This document shows, one piece after another, positions 9,554 to 20,211 of a stretch of 64,000 bases of DNA. Positions within the stretch are counted from its first letter, which is position 1. Each line of letters begins with the position of its first letter. Under the pieces are notes generated by a model. The model was not told where the DNA came from. It was given only the letters and a program-made list of their open reading frames with translations, and searched no databases. The position numbers were made by a program, and so were the translations under genes. Origin of the DNA: Vibrio coralliilyticus ATCC BAA-450 (GTDB taxonomy: Bacteria > Pseudomonadota > Gammaproteobacteria > Enterobacterales > Vibrionaceae); assembly GCF_000176135.1 (NCBI RefSeq), contig NZ_ACZN01000013.1, positions 186,001-250,000 of the forward strand, read 5' to 3'.

Positions 9554-11593
9554 ATGCTTTCGCAACAACTACAGCATTGGTTCACGAAGATAACGGCGAA
9601 CAGCCCGTTTTTTTTCGCCATTTTGGATAGCCAGCATAACTATGCCATGGTTAATGGTCGCTATTGCGATATCGCAGGCCTATCCAACCAAGAACTGATC
9701 GGTATGAGCGATACGCAAACCTTAGGTAAGCATTTCTATAACCAACTCAAGCCCTACTATGAGCGTGCCTTCAACGGAGAATCCCTCGAAGCAGAAATCA
9801 CGCTGAACGAAATTGACCTCGAAACCAGTCTGCATTTCAGCTTAGCCCCCATCGAAATCGACAAAAAAATTGAATACGTTGCCTTTCATGCGGTCGACAC
9901 ATCAGAAAAACATATTCTGGTTCGTTCTTTAGAAGAATCAGAAGGTAAGTTCTCAACACTCACCACTTTGTTGCCTGATGGCCTGCTACTGGTCGAAGAG
10001 GATTGCATCATATCTGCCAACCCTGCGGCAGTGCGTTTGCTCGGTTTTGAAGATAACAGTGATTTGTTAGGTGAAGAACTTTCCCGCCTATTTGTCGATG
10101 AGAAAACCAAGACAGTTTTCAGTAAATCGCTCAGCAGTTCACTGGCGAAAGCACCTTTGACCTGTCTGACTGGCCCAAGATGTGGCTTCGAGCGCCGTGT
10201 TCAGCTCCACGCTGATGACGCGATGGTACTGGGCTGCAATACTCAATTGGTGCTGATTCAAGATGCCGATGAAACTCCAAAACACTTGAGTAACAAGCCG
10301 TTAGAAGATGCACACATTGATTCTTTAACTGGCCTCTACAATCGTTTTGGTTTTACCAAACGTCTAGAGCAGTTCATTCACAATGAAACACCACTGTTAC
10401 TGCTCTACCTCGATATCGATAATTTCAAGAACATCAACGACTCTTTAGGTCACCATATTGGTGATAAAGTGATTAAAGAAGTGTCATCTCGTCTTAAGCG
10501 TCTTTTACCGCAACATGCGGTAGTAGGGCATTTAGGAGGCGATGAATTTGGCCTGATATTGCCGGAACCAGAAAACAATCGAATGGCGGAGATTCTTGCT
10601 GAGCGCATCATCTCACTCATTAACCAGCCATTTGATCTGCACCATTTCAGCAAACGCTTAGCGTGCTCTATCGGCAGTGTGACGTATCCGGGAGATGGCA
10701 ACGACGCACGGATTCTGCTGCAAAATGCCGACACCGCGATGTACGAAGCCAAAGACCGAGGTCGTAATCGCCTGATTAAGTTCAATGATCAGATGAACAA
10801 AGAAGCGCGTATGCGTTTATGGCTGGAAATTGAGCTGCAAAAAGCCTTACAACAGAATGGCTTGGAAGTCTGGTACCAGCCTAAGGTCAACGCTCGTGAT
10901 TTCAGCATTAATGGCGCCGAAGCCCTTATCCGCTGGAAGCACCCTGTGGAAGGTTACATTAGCCCGGGCGCTTTTATCCCTGTCGCCGAACGAGCAGGTT
11001 TAATTGAACATCTGGGTCGAGTCGTTATGCGAGAAGTATTCAGCACGGTTAAACGCTGGAAACTTCAAGGTATTCTGCCGGGACGCGTCGCGATCAACCT
11101 TTCGCCAGAACAATTTGGCAATCCAAAACTGATCGATTATATGGAGAAGCTACTGCGTACTACAGAGCTTGATCCTAACTGCATCACGTTTGAGCTGACC
11201 GAAAGCGCCGTGATGAGCGACAGTGAGCACACCTTACAAATGCTCAACGCCATTAAAAAGCTTGGCTTTGCTTTATCGATTGACGACTTTGGTACCGGTT
11301 ACTCATCACTTTCGTATCTTGCCCGCTTCCCAATAGATGAGCTTAAAATTGACCGCGCGTTTATCAATGACATCGATACGCTACCAAAACAGGTAACGGT
11401 AATCGAAAACATCATTAATCTGGGGAAATCGCTTAACCTAACGGTTGTTGCAGAAGGGGTCGAAACCCAGCAACAAGCTACTCTGCTCTCTAACCTCAAT
11501 TGTAATTCGATTCAGGGTTTCCATTTCTATCGTCCGCAACCAAAGCAAGAAGTCGAAGAGCTCTTCGCTCAGCATCGTCGCCATAAAAACTGA
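9554..11593 (+). CDS. PAS-GGDEF-EAL cyclic-di-GMP enzyme, RocS-like
   Basis: 679 residues from ATG 9554; in-frame TTG codons at 9524 and 9551 are alternatives. There are no membrane helices. Two PAS-like domains (about 10-125 and 130-245) precede a GGDEF domain whose signature GGDEF is at 328-332. The EAL domain has E456-A-L, NLSPEQF, ELTES, DDFGTGYSSL and AEGVE, the full set for Mg-dependent phosphodiesterase. The RxxD inhibitory site before GGDEF is missing. As far as I recall, V. cholerae rocS (a rugosity/motility regulator) occupies the same place between ubiT and ubiUV, so this is probably its ortholog. Synthase versus hydrolase output cannot be decided from sequence. Confidence 0.88.
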   Translation: MLSQQLQHWFTKITANSPFFFAILDSQHNYAMVNGRYCDIAGLSNQELIGMSDTQTLGKHFYNQLKPYYERAFNGESLEAEITLNEIDLETSLHFSLAPIEIDKKIEYVAFHAVDTSEKHILVRSLEESEGKFSTLTTLLPDGLLLVEEDCIISANPAAVRLLGFEDNSDLLGEELSRLFVDEKTKTVFSKSLSSSLAKAPLTCLTGPRCGFERRVQLHADDAMVLGCNTQLVLIQDADETPKHLSNKPLEDAHIDSLTGLYNRFGFTKRLEQFIHNETPLLLLYLDIDNFKNINDSLGHHIGDKVIKEVSSRLKRLLPQHAVVGHLGGDEFGLILPEPENNRMAEILAERIISLINQPFDLHHFSKRLACSIGSVTYPGDGNDARILLQNADTAMYEAKDRGRNRLIKFNDQMNKEARMRLWLEIELQKALQQNGLEVWYQPKVNARDFSINGAEALIRWKHPVEGYISPGAFIPVAERAGLIEHLGRVVMREVFSTVKRWKLQGILPGRVAINLSPEQFGNPKLIDYMEKLLRTTELDPNCITFELTESAVMSDSEHTLQMLNAIKKLGFALSIDDFGTGYSSLSYLARFPIDELKIDRAFINDIDTLPKQVTVIENIINLGKSLNLTVVAEGVETQQQATLLSNLNCNSIQGFHFYRPQPKQEVEELFAQHRRHKN

Positions 11594-11720
11594 TCTCAAC
11601 TCACTCTAAATGAGTATTTGACTCAGAAACTTACCTAAACCTGCCTTACATCAAACTTGCCGTTCATATTCCTTCATAAAATGCGGAGCAATTTTTCGCA
11701 AAGACAGATTGGAAGGCGCA

Positions 11721-12734
11721 ATGGAACTCCTCTGCCCTGCAGGTAACTTACCTGCCCTCAAAACAGCCATCGACTGCGGTGCTGACGCTGTGTATATCGG
11801 CTTCAAAGACGATACCAATGCGCGCCATTTCGCAGGTCTTAACTTCACTGGTAAAAAACTGGACAAAGCGGTTCAGTACGTCCATGACCATAAGAAAAAA
11901 ATTCACGTCGCGTTGAATACCTTCGCTCATCCGGATGGGTTTGAACGCTGGACTGACGCCGTCGATCGCGCCGCCCAAAGTGGCATTGATGCGTTAATTA
12001 TCGCTGATATCGCCGTACTGGATTACGCCGCCAACAAATACCCTGAGCTCGAACTGCATTTGTCGGTTCAAGCATCGGCGACCAATGTCGCAGCGATCGA
12101 CTTCTATAAACGAAATTTCAATGTTAAGCGTGTGGTGCTGCCGCGTGTGCTGTCTATCCATCAGGTCAAACAACTGTCACGCAACATCCCGCAAGATGTT
12201 GACCTGGAAGTGTTCGCCTTCGGCAGCTTGTGCATTATGTCTGAGGGCCGCTGTTACCTTTCTTCATATATGACGGGCGAGTCTCCCAATACCGTTGGCG
12301 CCTGCTCGCCTGCAAAATTTGTTCGTTGGCAGGAGACAGACAAAGGGCTGGAATCTCGGCTCAATAACATTCTGATTGATCGCTACAGTGACGGAGAAAA
12401 CGCCGGCTACCCCACTTTATGTAAGGGCCGATTCACGGCAGAGTTAGACCAGCATACTCAGGCTTACCATGCATTGGAAGAGCCCACCAGCCTCAACACA
12501 CTCTCTATGTTGCCAGACTTGTTTGCTGCGAATGTAGCTTCTGTAAAAATCGAAGGCCGTCAACGAAGCCCCGCCTATGTCGAGCAAGTGACCCGTACCT
12601 GGCGTGCAGCTATCGACCGCTATTTAGCCAATCCTGAAGCTTATCAAGTTGAAGCGGCCTGGGATGCTGCGCTGGCTAACGTCTCAGAAGGTACTCAGAC
12701 AACCCTAGGTGCTTACCACCGTAAATGGCAGTAA
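11721..12734 (+). CDS. ubiU: Oxygen-independent ubiquinone hydroxylation protein UbiU (U32 family)
   Basis: 337 residues from ATG 11721, preceded by GGAAGG; it begins [14 protein letters not shown] exactly like E. coli UbiU. UbiU and UbiV form an Fe-S heterodimer that hydroxylates the ubiquinone ring without oxygen, using prephenate as the oxygen source in E. coli. The peptidase-U32 motif [16 protein letters not shown] and further cysteines (GACSP, TLCKGR) fit the four 4Fe-4S ligands. ubiV follows after 20 bases. A weak FNR half-site (ATCAA ending at 11654) lies upstream. Confidence 0.95.
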   Translation: MELLCPAGNLPALKTAIDCGADAVYIGFKDDTNARHFAGLNFTGKKLDKAVQYVHDHKKKIHVALNTFAHPDGFERWTDAVDRAAQSGIDALIIADIAVLDYAANKYPELELHLSVQASATNVAAIDFYKRNFNVKRVVLPRVLSIHQVKQLSRNIPQDVDLEVFAFGSLCIMSEGRCYLSSYMTGESPNTVGACSPAKFVRWQETDKGLESRLNNILIDRYSDGENAGYPTLCKGRFTAELDQHTQAYHALEEPTSLNTLSMLPDLFAANVASVKIEGRQRSPAYVEQVTRTWRAAIDRYLANPEAYQVEAAWDAALANVSEGTQTTLGAYHRKWQ

Positions 12735-12754
12735 AGTATAGAAAGGAAAACACG

Positions 12755-13633
12755 ATGAAATATGCCCTTGGTCCCCTGCTTTACTTCTGGCCTAAGCAAG
12801 ATGTTGAAGAGTTTTATCTGCAGGCTGCATCCAGCTCCGCCGACATCATTTATCTTGGCGAGAGCGTTTGTTCCAAACGCCGAGAAATGAAACCTGCACA
12901 TTGGATGGATATTGCTAGATCGCTCAACCGATCTGGCAAGCAAGTGGTTCTGTCTACCATGGCGCTGCTTGAAGCGCCTAGTGAAGTCAACATCATGAAG
13001 AAGTACATTGATAATGGCGAATTCGCTATCGAAGCCAACGATGTCTCTGCCATTCAGCTAGCCTCTGAACACAAGGTTCCGTTTGTCGTCGGCCCTGCGG
13101 TGAATACCTACAACGCACACACGCTGAAATTATTTCTTAAACAGGGTATGACGCGTTGGTGTATGCCAGTCGAGCTATCTAGAGAATGGTTAGGTAATGT
13201 ACTTAACCAATGTGATGAAATTGGTATTAAAGGTAAATTTGAAGTCGAGGTATTCAGTCACGGCTATTTGCCACTGGCCTACTCTGCTCGCTGCTTCACC
13301 GCACGTGCAGAAAATCGAGCTAAAGACGATTGCGAAACTTGCTGTATCAAATACCCAACAGGCATAAAGGTCAGCAGTCAGGAAGGTCAGCAAGTGTTTA
13401 ACCTCAACGGCATTCAGACTCAATCAGGATATTGCTACAACCTGATCAATGATTTACCAAATATGAAAGAACTGGTCGATGTCGTTCGCCTCAGCCCACT
13501 TGGCATCGAGACCCTCTCAGAGTTAAACCATTTTCGGGCTAACGAATCTGGGCAAAGCCCGATGAAAATTGATAGCCATCAATGTAACGGTTACTGGCAT
13601 CAACTCGCAGGGCTGGAAGTAAAAAACCTCTGA
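12755..13633 (+). CDS. ubiV: Oxygen-independent ubiquinone hydroxylation protein UbiV (U32 family)
   Basis: 292 residues from ATG 12755, with AAAGGA upstream; same length and start (MKYALGP) as E. coli UbiV. It is the Fe-S partner of UbiU. The cysteine motif [23 protein letters not shown] carries the cluster ligands, with VCSKRR near the N-terminus as in the family. It ends the ubiUV operon at a bidirectional terminator shared with lysS. Confidence 0.95.
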   Translation: MKYALGPLLYFWPKQDVEEFYLQAASSSADIIYLGESVCSKRREMKPAHWMDIARSLNRSGKQVVLSTMALLEAPSEVNIMKKYIDNGEFAIEANDVSAIQLASEHKVPFVVGPAVNTYNAHTLKLFLKQGMTRWCMPVELSREWLGNVLNQCDEIGIKGKFEVEVFSHGYLPLAYSARCFTARAENRAKDDCETCCIKYPTGIKVSSQEGQQVFNLNGIQTQSGYCYNLINDLPNMKELVDVVRLSPLGIETLSELNHFRANESGQSPMKIDSHQCNGYWHQLAGLEVKNL

Positions 13634-13645
13634 TCTTTACGTCAT

Positions 13646-13683
13646 AAAAAAGGTCGATATCACCTCAGTGATATCGGCCTTTT
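13646..13683. terminator. Bidirectional terminator between ubiV and lysS
   Basis: A 12-bp stem (GGTCGATATCAC / GTGATATCGGCC, one G-T pair) with loop CTCA is flanked by A6 and T4. Confidence 0.85.
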
Positions 13684-13703
13684 CGCTGTTTTTACACTAG
13701 CAA

Positions 13704-15221
13704 TTAAGCTTGTGGACGCATCGCTGGGAACAGAATCACGTCACGGATTGTGTGCGTGTTAGTAAACAGCATCGCTAGACGATCGATACCGATACCTTGA
13801 CCTGCCGTTGGCGGTAAGCCGTGCTCAAGTGCTGTGATATAGTCCGCATCGTAGTACATAGCTTCGTCATCACCAGCGTCTTTCGCATCAACCTGAGCTT
13901 TAAAGCGCGCGTCTTGGTCTTCTGCGTCGTTAAGCTCTGAGAAGCCATTCGCCACTTCACGGCCACCGATGAAGAACTCGAAGCGGTCTGTGAAGAATGG
14001 GTTGTCATCGCTGCGACGAGCAAGAGGAGAAATATCCGCTGGGTAACCAGTGATGAACGTTGGTTGGATTAGTTGAGGTTCAGCAGTCTCACCAAAGATC
14101 TCTTCTAGAAGCTGACCGCATGTCCAGAACGTTTCTACTTCCACGTGTACCGATTTTGCGATAGCAACCATCTTGTCACGGTTAGTAAGGTCTTGTTCTG
14201 TTAGCGCTTGGATCTCAGCGTGCTCTGGGTTGTAGTGCTTGATTGCTTCAAACATGCTCATGCGAGCGTACTTACCACCAAATTCAACCGTCTCGTCACC
14301 GTAAGGCATAGACGTTGAACCAAGAACGTCCATCGCAACTGTGCTTAGCATCTCTTCAGTCAGATCCATTAGGTCTTTGTAGTCAGAGTACGCTTGGTAG
14401 AATTCCATCATAGTGAATTCTGGGTTGTGACGAGGAGAAAGACCTTCGTTACGGAAGTTACGGTTGATCTCGAATACGCGATCAAAACCACCGACTACTA
14501 GACGCTTCAGATAAAGCTCTGGAGCAACACGTAGGTACATATCGATGTCTAGTGCGTTATGGTGAGTGATGAATGGGCGAGCCGTTGCACCACCTGGGAT
14601 CACGTGCATCATTGGCGTTTCCACTTCTAGGTAGCCTTTTGAGCTCATGAAGTTACGGATTGCCGATACCAGCTTAGAACGGATGATGAACGCTTCACGC
14701 GAGTCTTGGTTGACAATCAGGTCAACGTAACGCTGACGGTAACGCATCTCTTGGTCAGTTAGACCGTGGAATTTCTCTGGAAGTGGACGAAGTGCTTTCG
14801 TTAGCAGCTCGTAAGACTCCATATTCACGTAAAGGTCGCCTTTACCTGACTTGTGAAGCGCACCTTTCACACCGATGATGTCACCGATATCTAGGCCTTG
14901 GTACTTCTCTTTCAGCTCTTTTTGAACATCTTTTGCAGCGTATGCTTGGATACGGCCAGAGGTTTCTTGAATCGCTAGGAAAGGACCACGCTTAGCCATA
15001 ACACGGCCCGCGATAGCCACAACATGGTTTAGCTCTTCTAGCTCTTCTTTCGTCTTTTCACCGAATTCCGCTTGAAGATCGCCAGCTAGGTGCTCACGAC
15101 GGAAGTCATTTGGGTGGCCATTTGCTTTGCAACTCTGACGGATATGATCCAGTTTAGCGCGGCGCTCAGCAATCAGCTTATTCTCTTCTTGTACATTGTC
15201 GTTTTGAACAGCATCAGTCAT
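13704..15221 (-). CDS. lysS: Lysyl-tRNA synthetase (class II)
   Basis: 505 residues (E. coli LysS 505). It charges tRNA-Lys. An N-terminal OB-fold anticodon-binding domain (about 60-150) precedes the class II catalytic core: motif 2 [20 protein letters not shown] and motif 3 [12 protein letters not shown]. It lies 50 bases downstream of prfB on the same strand, the conserved prfB-lysS operon. Confidence 0.98.
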   Translation of the reverse strand: MTDAVQNDNVQEENKLIAERRAKLDHIRQSCKANGHPNDFRREHLAGDLQAEFGEKTKEELEELNHVVAIAGRVMAKRGPFLAIQETSGRIQAYAAKDVQKELKEKYQGLDIGDIIGVKGALHKSGKGDLYVNMESYELLTKALRPLPEKFHGLTDQEMRYRQRYVDLIVNQDSREAFIIRSKLVSAIRNFMSSKGYLEVETPMMHVIPGGATARPFITHHNALDIDMYLRVAPELYLKRLVVGGFDRVFEINRNFRNEGLSPRHNPEFTMMEFYQAYSDYKDLMDLTEEMLSTVAMDVLGSTSMPYGDETVEFGGKYARMSMFEAIKHYNPEHAEIQALTEQDLTNRDKMVAIAKSVHVEVETFWTCGQLLEEIFGETAEPQLIQPTFITGYPADISPLARRSDDNPFFTDRFEFFIGGREVANGFSELNDAEDQDARFKAQVDAKDAGDDEAMYYDADYITALEHGLPPTAGQGIGIDRLAMLFTNTHTIRDVILFPAMRPQA

Positions 15222-15271
15222 TTTTGATGTATCCTGTCTTTCTTTATGAAAATAGTTTTTCGGTGAAAAGC

Positions 15272-16370
15272 TTACAGGCCTGATTTCAGGCTAGCTTCGA
15301 TAAATTTGTCTAGGTCGCCGTCAAGAACCGCTTGAGTGTTGCGGTTTTCAACGCTAGTACGCAGATCTTTGATGCGTGAGTCATCCAGTACATATGAACG
15401 AATCTGGCTACCCCACCCGATGTCCGACTTAGCGTCTTCATTGGCTTGCTTCTCTGCATTTTGCTTTTGAATCTCTAATTCAAATAGCTTCGCACGAAGC
15501 TGTTTCATCGCCTGATCTTTGTTCTTATGCTGAGAACGATCATTCTGACACTGAACCACAGTGTTGGTTGGAACGTGCGTAATACGTACCGCCGATTCCG
15601 TGGTGTTAACGTGCTGACCACCCGCACCAGATGCACGGTATACGTCAATACGCAGATCAGAAGGATTAATGTCGATGTCGATGTTGTCATCAATCTCTGG
15701 GTAGATAAACGCAGAAGCAAACGATGTATGACGACGGCCACTTGAATCGAATGGCGATTTACGAACCAAGCGATGAACACCTGTTTCCGTACGTAGCCAA
15801 CCATAAGCGTACTCACCGGAGATCTTAACCGTTGCACCTTTAAGACCAGCAACTTCACCTTCAGAGACTTCGATCACTTCCGTCTTAAAGCCTTTTGCTT
15901 CAGCCCAACGTAAGTACATGCGTAGCATCATCGATGTCCAGTCTTGTGCTTCTGTACCACCAGAGCCTGACTGCAGATCAATGTAGCAGTCAGATGCATC
16001 ATGGTCGCCAGAGAACATACGACGGAATTCGAGCTTTTCTAGCTTAGCTTCAAGCTCAGCAAGCTCTGGCTCAATTTCATCGAAGGTTTCTTGATCTTCT
16101 TCTTCAACCGCAAGCTCTAGAAGACCATCAACGTCTTCCACACCTTGCTCAAGTTGGTCAATCGTTTCCACAACCGCTTCTAGGGCAGAACGCTCTTTGC
16201 CTAGCGCTTGCGCACGCTCAGGTTCGTTCCACACATCCGGTTGTTCTAGTTCTGCGTTGACTTCTTCTAGACGCTCTTGCTTATCGTCATAGTCAAAGGT
16301 ACCCCCTCAGGACATTAGTGCGCTCAGACACGTCCTTAAGGCGGTTTTTAATAGGATTGATTTCAAACAT
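15272..16370 (-). CDS. prfB: Peptide chain release factor 2, with programmed +1 frameshift
   Basis: RF2 recognises UAA and UGA. The gene is read in two parts. ATG at 16370 starts 25 codons ending CTT, then an in-frame TGA (16295-16293); skipping the T at 16295 continues with GAC at 16294 to the stop at 15272. The total is 365 residues, the E. coli length. The frameshift site has the internal Shine-Dalgarno AGGGGG (16307-16302), a 3-base spacer and the slippery CTT-TGA-C. The protein has the SPF stop-codon tripeptide and the GGQ catalytic motif (SGAGGQHVN). Low RF2 lets ribosomes shift, giving autoregulation. An annotation that starts at the alternative codon 16234 would miss the N-terminus. 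Confidence 0.97.
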
Positions 16371-16473
16371 GTTTGCTCAACATTTATGAGTAGAATTTAA
16401 CCGAAGAATTGTACTGAAAAGTGTGACGAAGATACAGGAATTTTTTGCACTGCAACCTGCCGACGATTCAACG

Positions 16474-16512
16474 AAAAATCCCCTGTCACACGAGGCATGA
16501 CAGGGGATTTTT
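16474..16512 (-). terminator. Terminator of brnQ
   Basis: A 15-bp perfect stem (AAAAATCCCCTGTCA / TGACAGGGGATTTTT) lies between brnQ and prfB. It separates the two minus-strand genes into different transcripts. Confidence 0.88.
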
Positions 16513-16531
16513 ATCTATTGAGCGTTTCAGC

Positions 16532-17845
16532 TTAAGCCGCTTCTTCTGCTAGCTCCGATTGAGCTGATTTTCCAATGAAAAACATGCAGATCATGGCAGC
16601 AATTGTTGGTAGCAACCAACCCATGCCAATATCGAACAGCGGTAGCATATTCAGCGCAGACACATCCACACCCGCTACTTTTGCTGCATCAATCAGAGCA
16701 AACAGCAGTGACACAAGGATAACAACACGGTAAGCCACTTGTGGGTTTGGTAGCATCTTGCGAATAAATGTCAGTGCAACCAAAGCGATAGCCACTGGGT
16801 ATAGCGCGAATAGCACAGGAACAGACAAAGCAATCAGTTGAGAAAGACCAACATTCGCGACCACGGCACACGCCACACCGTTAACAACAACCCAAGTTTT
16901 GTAAGACACTGGAGTCAGTGAGCTAAAGTAATCAGAACACGCTGAGATAATACCGATAGCCGTCGTTAAACACGCAAGAAGCACAATCACTGACAATACA
17001 ATTTGACCATACGGGCCGAACAGAGATTGAACGTACACGCTAAGAATCACACCACCATTGTCTGCGCCAGCAGCCACTGCCGCACTAGTTGCACCTAGGT
17101 AGAATAGAGAGACGTAAACGAAAGCCAAACCAGCAGCAGCAACACATGCGGCTCTGATCAGGTATTTTGCGGTCGCTTTTTGATCAGAAATGCCTTTTTG
17201 ACGAAGTGCATCGACGATAAGCCCACCGAACATCAGCGAGGCAAAGGTATCCATGGTGTTATAACCTTCAAGGAAACCTTTTTGCAGTGGGTGTGTCAGG
17301 TATTCACCTTGTGCTGCGATCATTTCACCTTGAGGGTCGATAAATACAGCGACAGCAAGCACAATCAAGCCTAAGAAAAGTACTGGAGTCAGTACTTTAC
17401 CGATCACATCAATCAGCTTGCCTTGTGACCAAGCAAAAGACATGGCCACAGCAAAGAACAAGATTGAAAAAATCGTCAGGTGCGATTGAGCCGCATCAAC
17501 AAAAAACGGCTTCACCGCCATTTCGTAAGCCACTAAACCTGTGCGCGGCGCGGCAAATGCAGGACCGATAATGATAAAGATCAGTACCGCTATGGTCATC
17601 GCCACACGTTTAGGCAAATCTTTGGTGAGATGATCCCAAGAACCACCGGCAACGGCGATAGCAACGATAGTAATAAGAGGGAGGCCTACCGCCGTTAGAA
17701 GAAAACCTGTCATCGCAGGTACAAGATTCTCACCTGCAAGCTGTCCTGCTAGTGGTGGGAAAATAATGTTACCCGCACCTAAGAAGAAAGCGAAAAGCAT
17801 AAAGCCTACCGCGATAATATCTGTTAATTTTAAAGTCTGATTCAC
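16532..17845 (-). CDS. brnQ: Branched-chain amino acid:cation symporter (LIV-II)
   Basis: 437 residues from a GTG at 17845 (MNQTLKLTDIIAVGFMLF), with AAAGGG upstream; an in-frame extension of 34 codons has no family support. It imports Leu, Ile and Val with Na+ or H+. There are about 12 hydrophobic segments; the N-terminal FFLGAGNIIFPP and the SFAWSQGK region are typical of BrnQ. It is a single gene with its own terminator. The upstream AT-rich region would hold any Lrp-type control, but I find no clear site. Confidence 0.93.
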   Translation of the reverse strand: MNQTLKLTDIIAVGFMLFAFFLGAGNIIFPPLAGQLAGENLVPAMTGFLLTAVGLPLITIVAIAVAGGSWDHLTKDLPKRVAMTIAVLIFIIIGPAFAAPRTGLVAYEMAVKPFFVDAAQSHLTIFSILFFAVAMSFAWSQGKLIDVIGKVLTPVLFLGLIVLAVAVFIDPQGEMIAAQGEYLTHPLQKGFLEGYNTMDTFASLMFGGLIVDALRQKGISDQKATAKYLIRAACVAAAGLAFVYVSLFYLGATSAAVAAGADNGGVILSVYVQSLFGPYGQIVLSVIVLLACLTTAIGIISACSDYFSSLTPVSYKTWVVVNGVACAVVANVGLSQLIALSVPVLFALYPVAIALVALTFIRKMLPNPQVAYRVVILVSLLFALIDAAKVAGVDVSALNMLPLFDIGMGWLLPTIAAMICMFFIGKSAQSELAEEAA

Positions 17846-18150
17846 AAGAGACCCTTTAATTATTTTGATTGATGTTGTGCATGCTGAGCAGTCCGAGTTG
17901 GCTACCCAATCTATAAATTTGGAGGCGAATAATGACGAAACACACACCCAACCGCAACCCTAGGGCAAAAAACACCATATAAATTTATATTTTCAATCAA
18001 AAACCAGTGATATCAACTATAACAATAGAATTAATCAGTTTAATATCCGGATCAATAAATCAAACAAATGCAACATAAATAGAACAAAAGACCATACAAA
18101 GATCAAACAACAGACTTAATCACTCAATTAATAACCACGTACAGAATAAA
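17846..18150. other. Divergent AT-rich promoter region between brnQ and yfiC
   Basis: 305 bases without a sure gene, very AT-rich from 17970 on. It must hold promoters for brnQ (minus) and yfiC (plus); I see no well-spaced sigma70 pair. It contains a 16-codon plus-strand ORF (17932-17982) with a good GGAGG six bases before its ATG. Confidence 0.5.
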
Positions 18151-18870
18151 ATGAAAAACATCCAATCCAAGACAAAAGACTTTTCATTCAAGCAGTTTAA
18201 AATTGCTGGTGGTTACTCGGGTATGCCTGTCAGCACCGATGGCGTCTTACTCGGTGCGTGGTGCGACATTAAACAAGCGAATACTCTTTTAGATATTGGA
18301 ACAGGCACGGGGTTGTTAGCTCTAATGTGTGCACAGCGAAACCCTGACTGTGTCATCGACGCGATCGACATTGATCAGCACGCGTTGCAGGCCTCGAAAG
18401 AAAACTTCACCTCTTCTCCTTGGTCTTCCCGGCTGTCACTACTGGAAGGCGACGTACTCAGCTTTCCATTCGAAACAAGCTATGACGCTATTGTGTGTAA
18501 TCCACCTTATTTCAATTCAGGGGAGCACGCTCAAAATCAGCAACGAGCTACCGCAAGGCATACCTTAACCTTGAGCCATGAAGCTTTGCTTGAACGCTGT
18601 TTTAAGTTACTGAGCACTGACGGCCAAGCTTGGTTTGTTCTTCCTGAAGCAGAAGGGCGTATGTTTATTTCCTTGGCAGAAACACTTGGTTGGCACCTAG
18701 CTGGTTTATGTGAAGTACAGCCAACAGACAAGAAACCCGTTAGCCGCTTGCTGATTCAGCTTAGCCAACACGCATCAAACACCAAGATAGAAAAGTTGAT
18801 AATTCAAAAGGATAATGGCTACAGCGATGAGTTCGTCGCATTAACTAAAGCGTTTTATTTAAAGATGTAG
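18151..18870 (+). CDS. yfiC: tRNA1(Val) adenine(37)-N6-methyltransferase
   Basis: 239 residues. It methylates A37 of tRNA-Val1 using SAM. The Rossmann motif I LLDIGTGTGLLALM is followed by the N6-adenine signature NPPYF near residue 114 and the N-terminal substrate motif KQFKIAGGYSGMPVSTDGVLLGAW. It is next to srmB, as in E. coli, but here both are on the same strand 90 bases apart. The ribosome binding site is weak. Confidence 0.92.
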   Translation: MKNIQSKTKDFSFKQFKIAGGYSGMPVSTDGVLLGAWCDIKQANTLLDIGTGTGLLALMCAQRNPDCVIDAIDIDQHALQASKENFTSSPWSSRLSLLEGDVLSFPFETSYDAIVCNPPYFNSGEHAQNQQRATARHTLTLSHEALLERCFKLLSTDGQAWFVLPEAEGRMFISLAETLGWHLAGLCEVQPTDKKPVSRLLIQLSQHASNTKIEKLIIQKDNGYSDEFVALTKAFYLKM

Positions 18871-18960
18871 AAATTAAGGTGTGATCCTTATCACCGAACC
18901 CTCTATAATACGTCCCCTTAAATTTATCGTTCTCACTTACCAGCTTGTGGAGACACCAGA

Positions 18961-20193
18961 GTGATCAAAAATTTTGCTGAACTAGAGCTAGATGAAAACC
19001 TGCTCGTTGCAATCGAAGAAATGGGTTATACCCGCCCAACCCAGATCCAGGCCGAAGCAATTCCACAAGCTTTGGACGGCAGGGACATTCTCGCTTCTGC
19101 GCCAACTGGTACAGGCAAAACCGCTGCTTTTGTTCTGCCAGCTCTACAATACTTGCAGGACTTCCCGCGTCGTAAGCCGGGACCTGCTCGTGTACTGATC
19201 CTGACTCCTACTCGCGAGTTGGCAATGCAAGTCGCCGATCAAGCTCGTGCTCTCGCAAAAAACACTAATCTGAACATCTTCACCATCACTGGTGGTGTGC
19301 AGTATCAAGAACACGCCGATATTCTCGCTAAGACACAAGATATCGTTGTTGCAACGCCTGGTCGTTTGATGGAATACATCGAAGCGGAACGTTTTGACTG
19401 CCGTGCCATTGAATGGCTGATCCTTGATGAAGCGGATCGCATGCTCGACATGGGCTTTGGCCCGACAGTTGATCGCCTTTCTTCTGAATGCCGCTGGCGT
19501 AAACAAACCTTGCTCTTCTCTGCAACGCTAGAAGGCAAAGGCGTGGAAGGATTTACCGCAGATCTGCTTAAAGAACCTGCGGAGATCGACGCTGAGCCAT
19601 CTCGCCGCGAGCGCAAGAAAATTGCCCAGTGGTATCACCGTGCCGATGATATGGCGCATAAGCTGGCGCTATTGAAAACGATCATCAACGACCAAGCTGA
19701 ACGTTCTATTGTATTCCTGAAAACTCGTGAACGATTAGCTGAGCTGCGCGTTGAACTGGAAAAAGCGCAAATTCCGTGTGCTTGGATTCAGGGCGAAATG
19801 CCGCAAGATCGTCGTAATAATGCCATTGCGCGTTTTCGTGACGGTACCGTAAACGTACTTCTGGCAACAGACGTCGCAGCCCGTGGTATCGACTTGCCAG
19901 ATGTCAGCCATGTCATTAACTACGACATGCCACGCAGTGCAGACGTGTACCTCCACCGTATCGGCCGTACCGCTCGCGCAGGTAAAAAAGGTAATGCGAT
20001 CTCTTTAGTTGAAGCCCATGACCAAACCATGATGGATCGCGTAGCTCGCTATGTAAAAGAAGAGATCAAAGAGCGCTTTATTAAAGAGCTTCGTCCGAAA
20101 CACAAAAAGCCAGTGTTTAAGAAGAAGAAAAAAGACGACAAGAAAAAAACTACTTCTAAAGGCAAAAAGAAAGTCGCGAAGAAGAAAAAGTAG
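18961..20193 (+). CDS. srmB: DEAD-box RNA helicase SrmB
   Basis: 410 residues from a GTG start, preceded by TGTGGAGACACCA. It assists early 50S ribosome assembly. Motifs in order: Q motif PTQIQAEAIPQ, Walker A APTGTGKT, PTRELAMQ, DEAD (LILDEADRMLDMGF), SAT, and HRIGRTARAG. The C-terminal 30 residues are almost all lysine (runs of KKKK), an RNA-binding tail. The opening MIKNFAELELDENLL matches SrmB better than RhlE or DbpA. Confidence 0.93.
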   Translation: MIKNFAELELDENLLVAIEEMGYTRPTQIQAEAIPQALDGRDILASAPTGTGKTAAFVLPALQYLQDFPRRKPGPARVLILTPTRELAMQVADQARALAKNTNLNIFTITGGVQYQEHADILAKTQDIVVATPGRLMEYIEAERFDCRAIEWLILDEADRMLDMGFGPTVDRLSSECRWRKQTLLFSATLEGKGVEGFTADLLKEPAEIDAEPSRRERKKIAQWYHRADDMAHKLALLKTIINDQAERSIVFLKTRERLAELRVELEKAQIPCAWIQGEMPQDRRNNAIARFRDGTVNVLLATDVAARGIDLPDVSHVINYDMPRSADVYLHRIGRTARAGKKGNAISLVEAHDQTMMDRVARYVKEEIKERFIKELRPKHKKPVFKKKKKDDKKKTTSKGKKKVAKKKK

Positions 20194-20211
20194 TAACAAG
20201 CTAGCAATTTG

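Noticed and set aside
11600..11660. FNR box for ubiUV (TTGACTCAGAAACT and CTGCCTTACATCAA)
   Set aside because: Only one half-site is good in each. Too weak to list as a feature, though regulation by FNR is plausible from E. coli.
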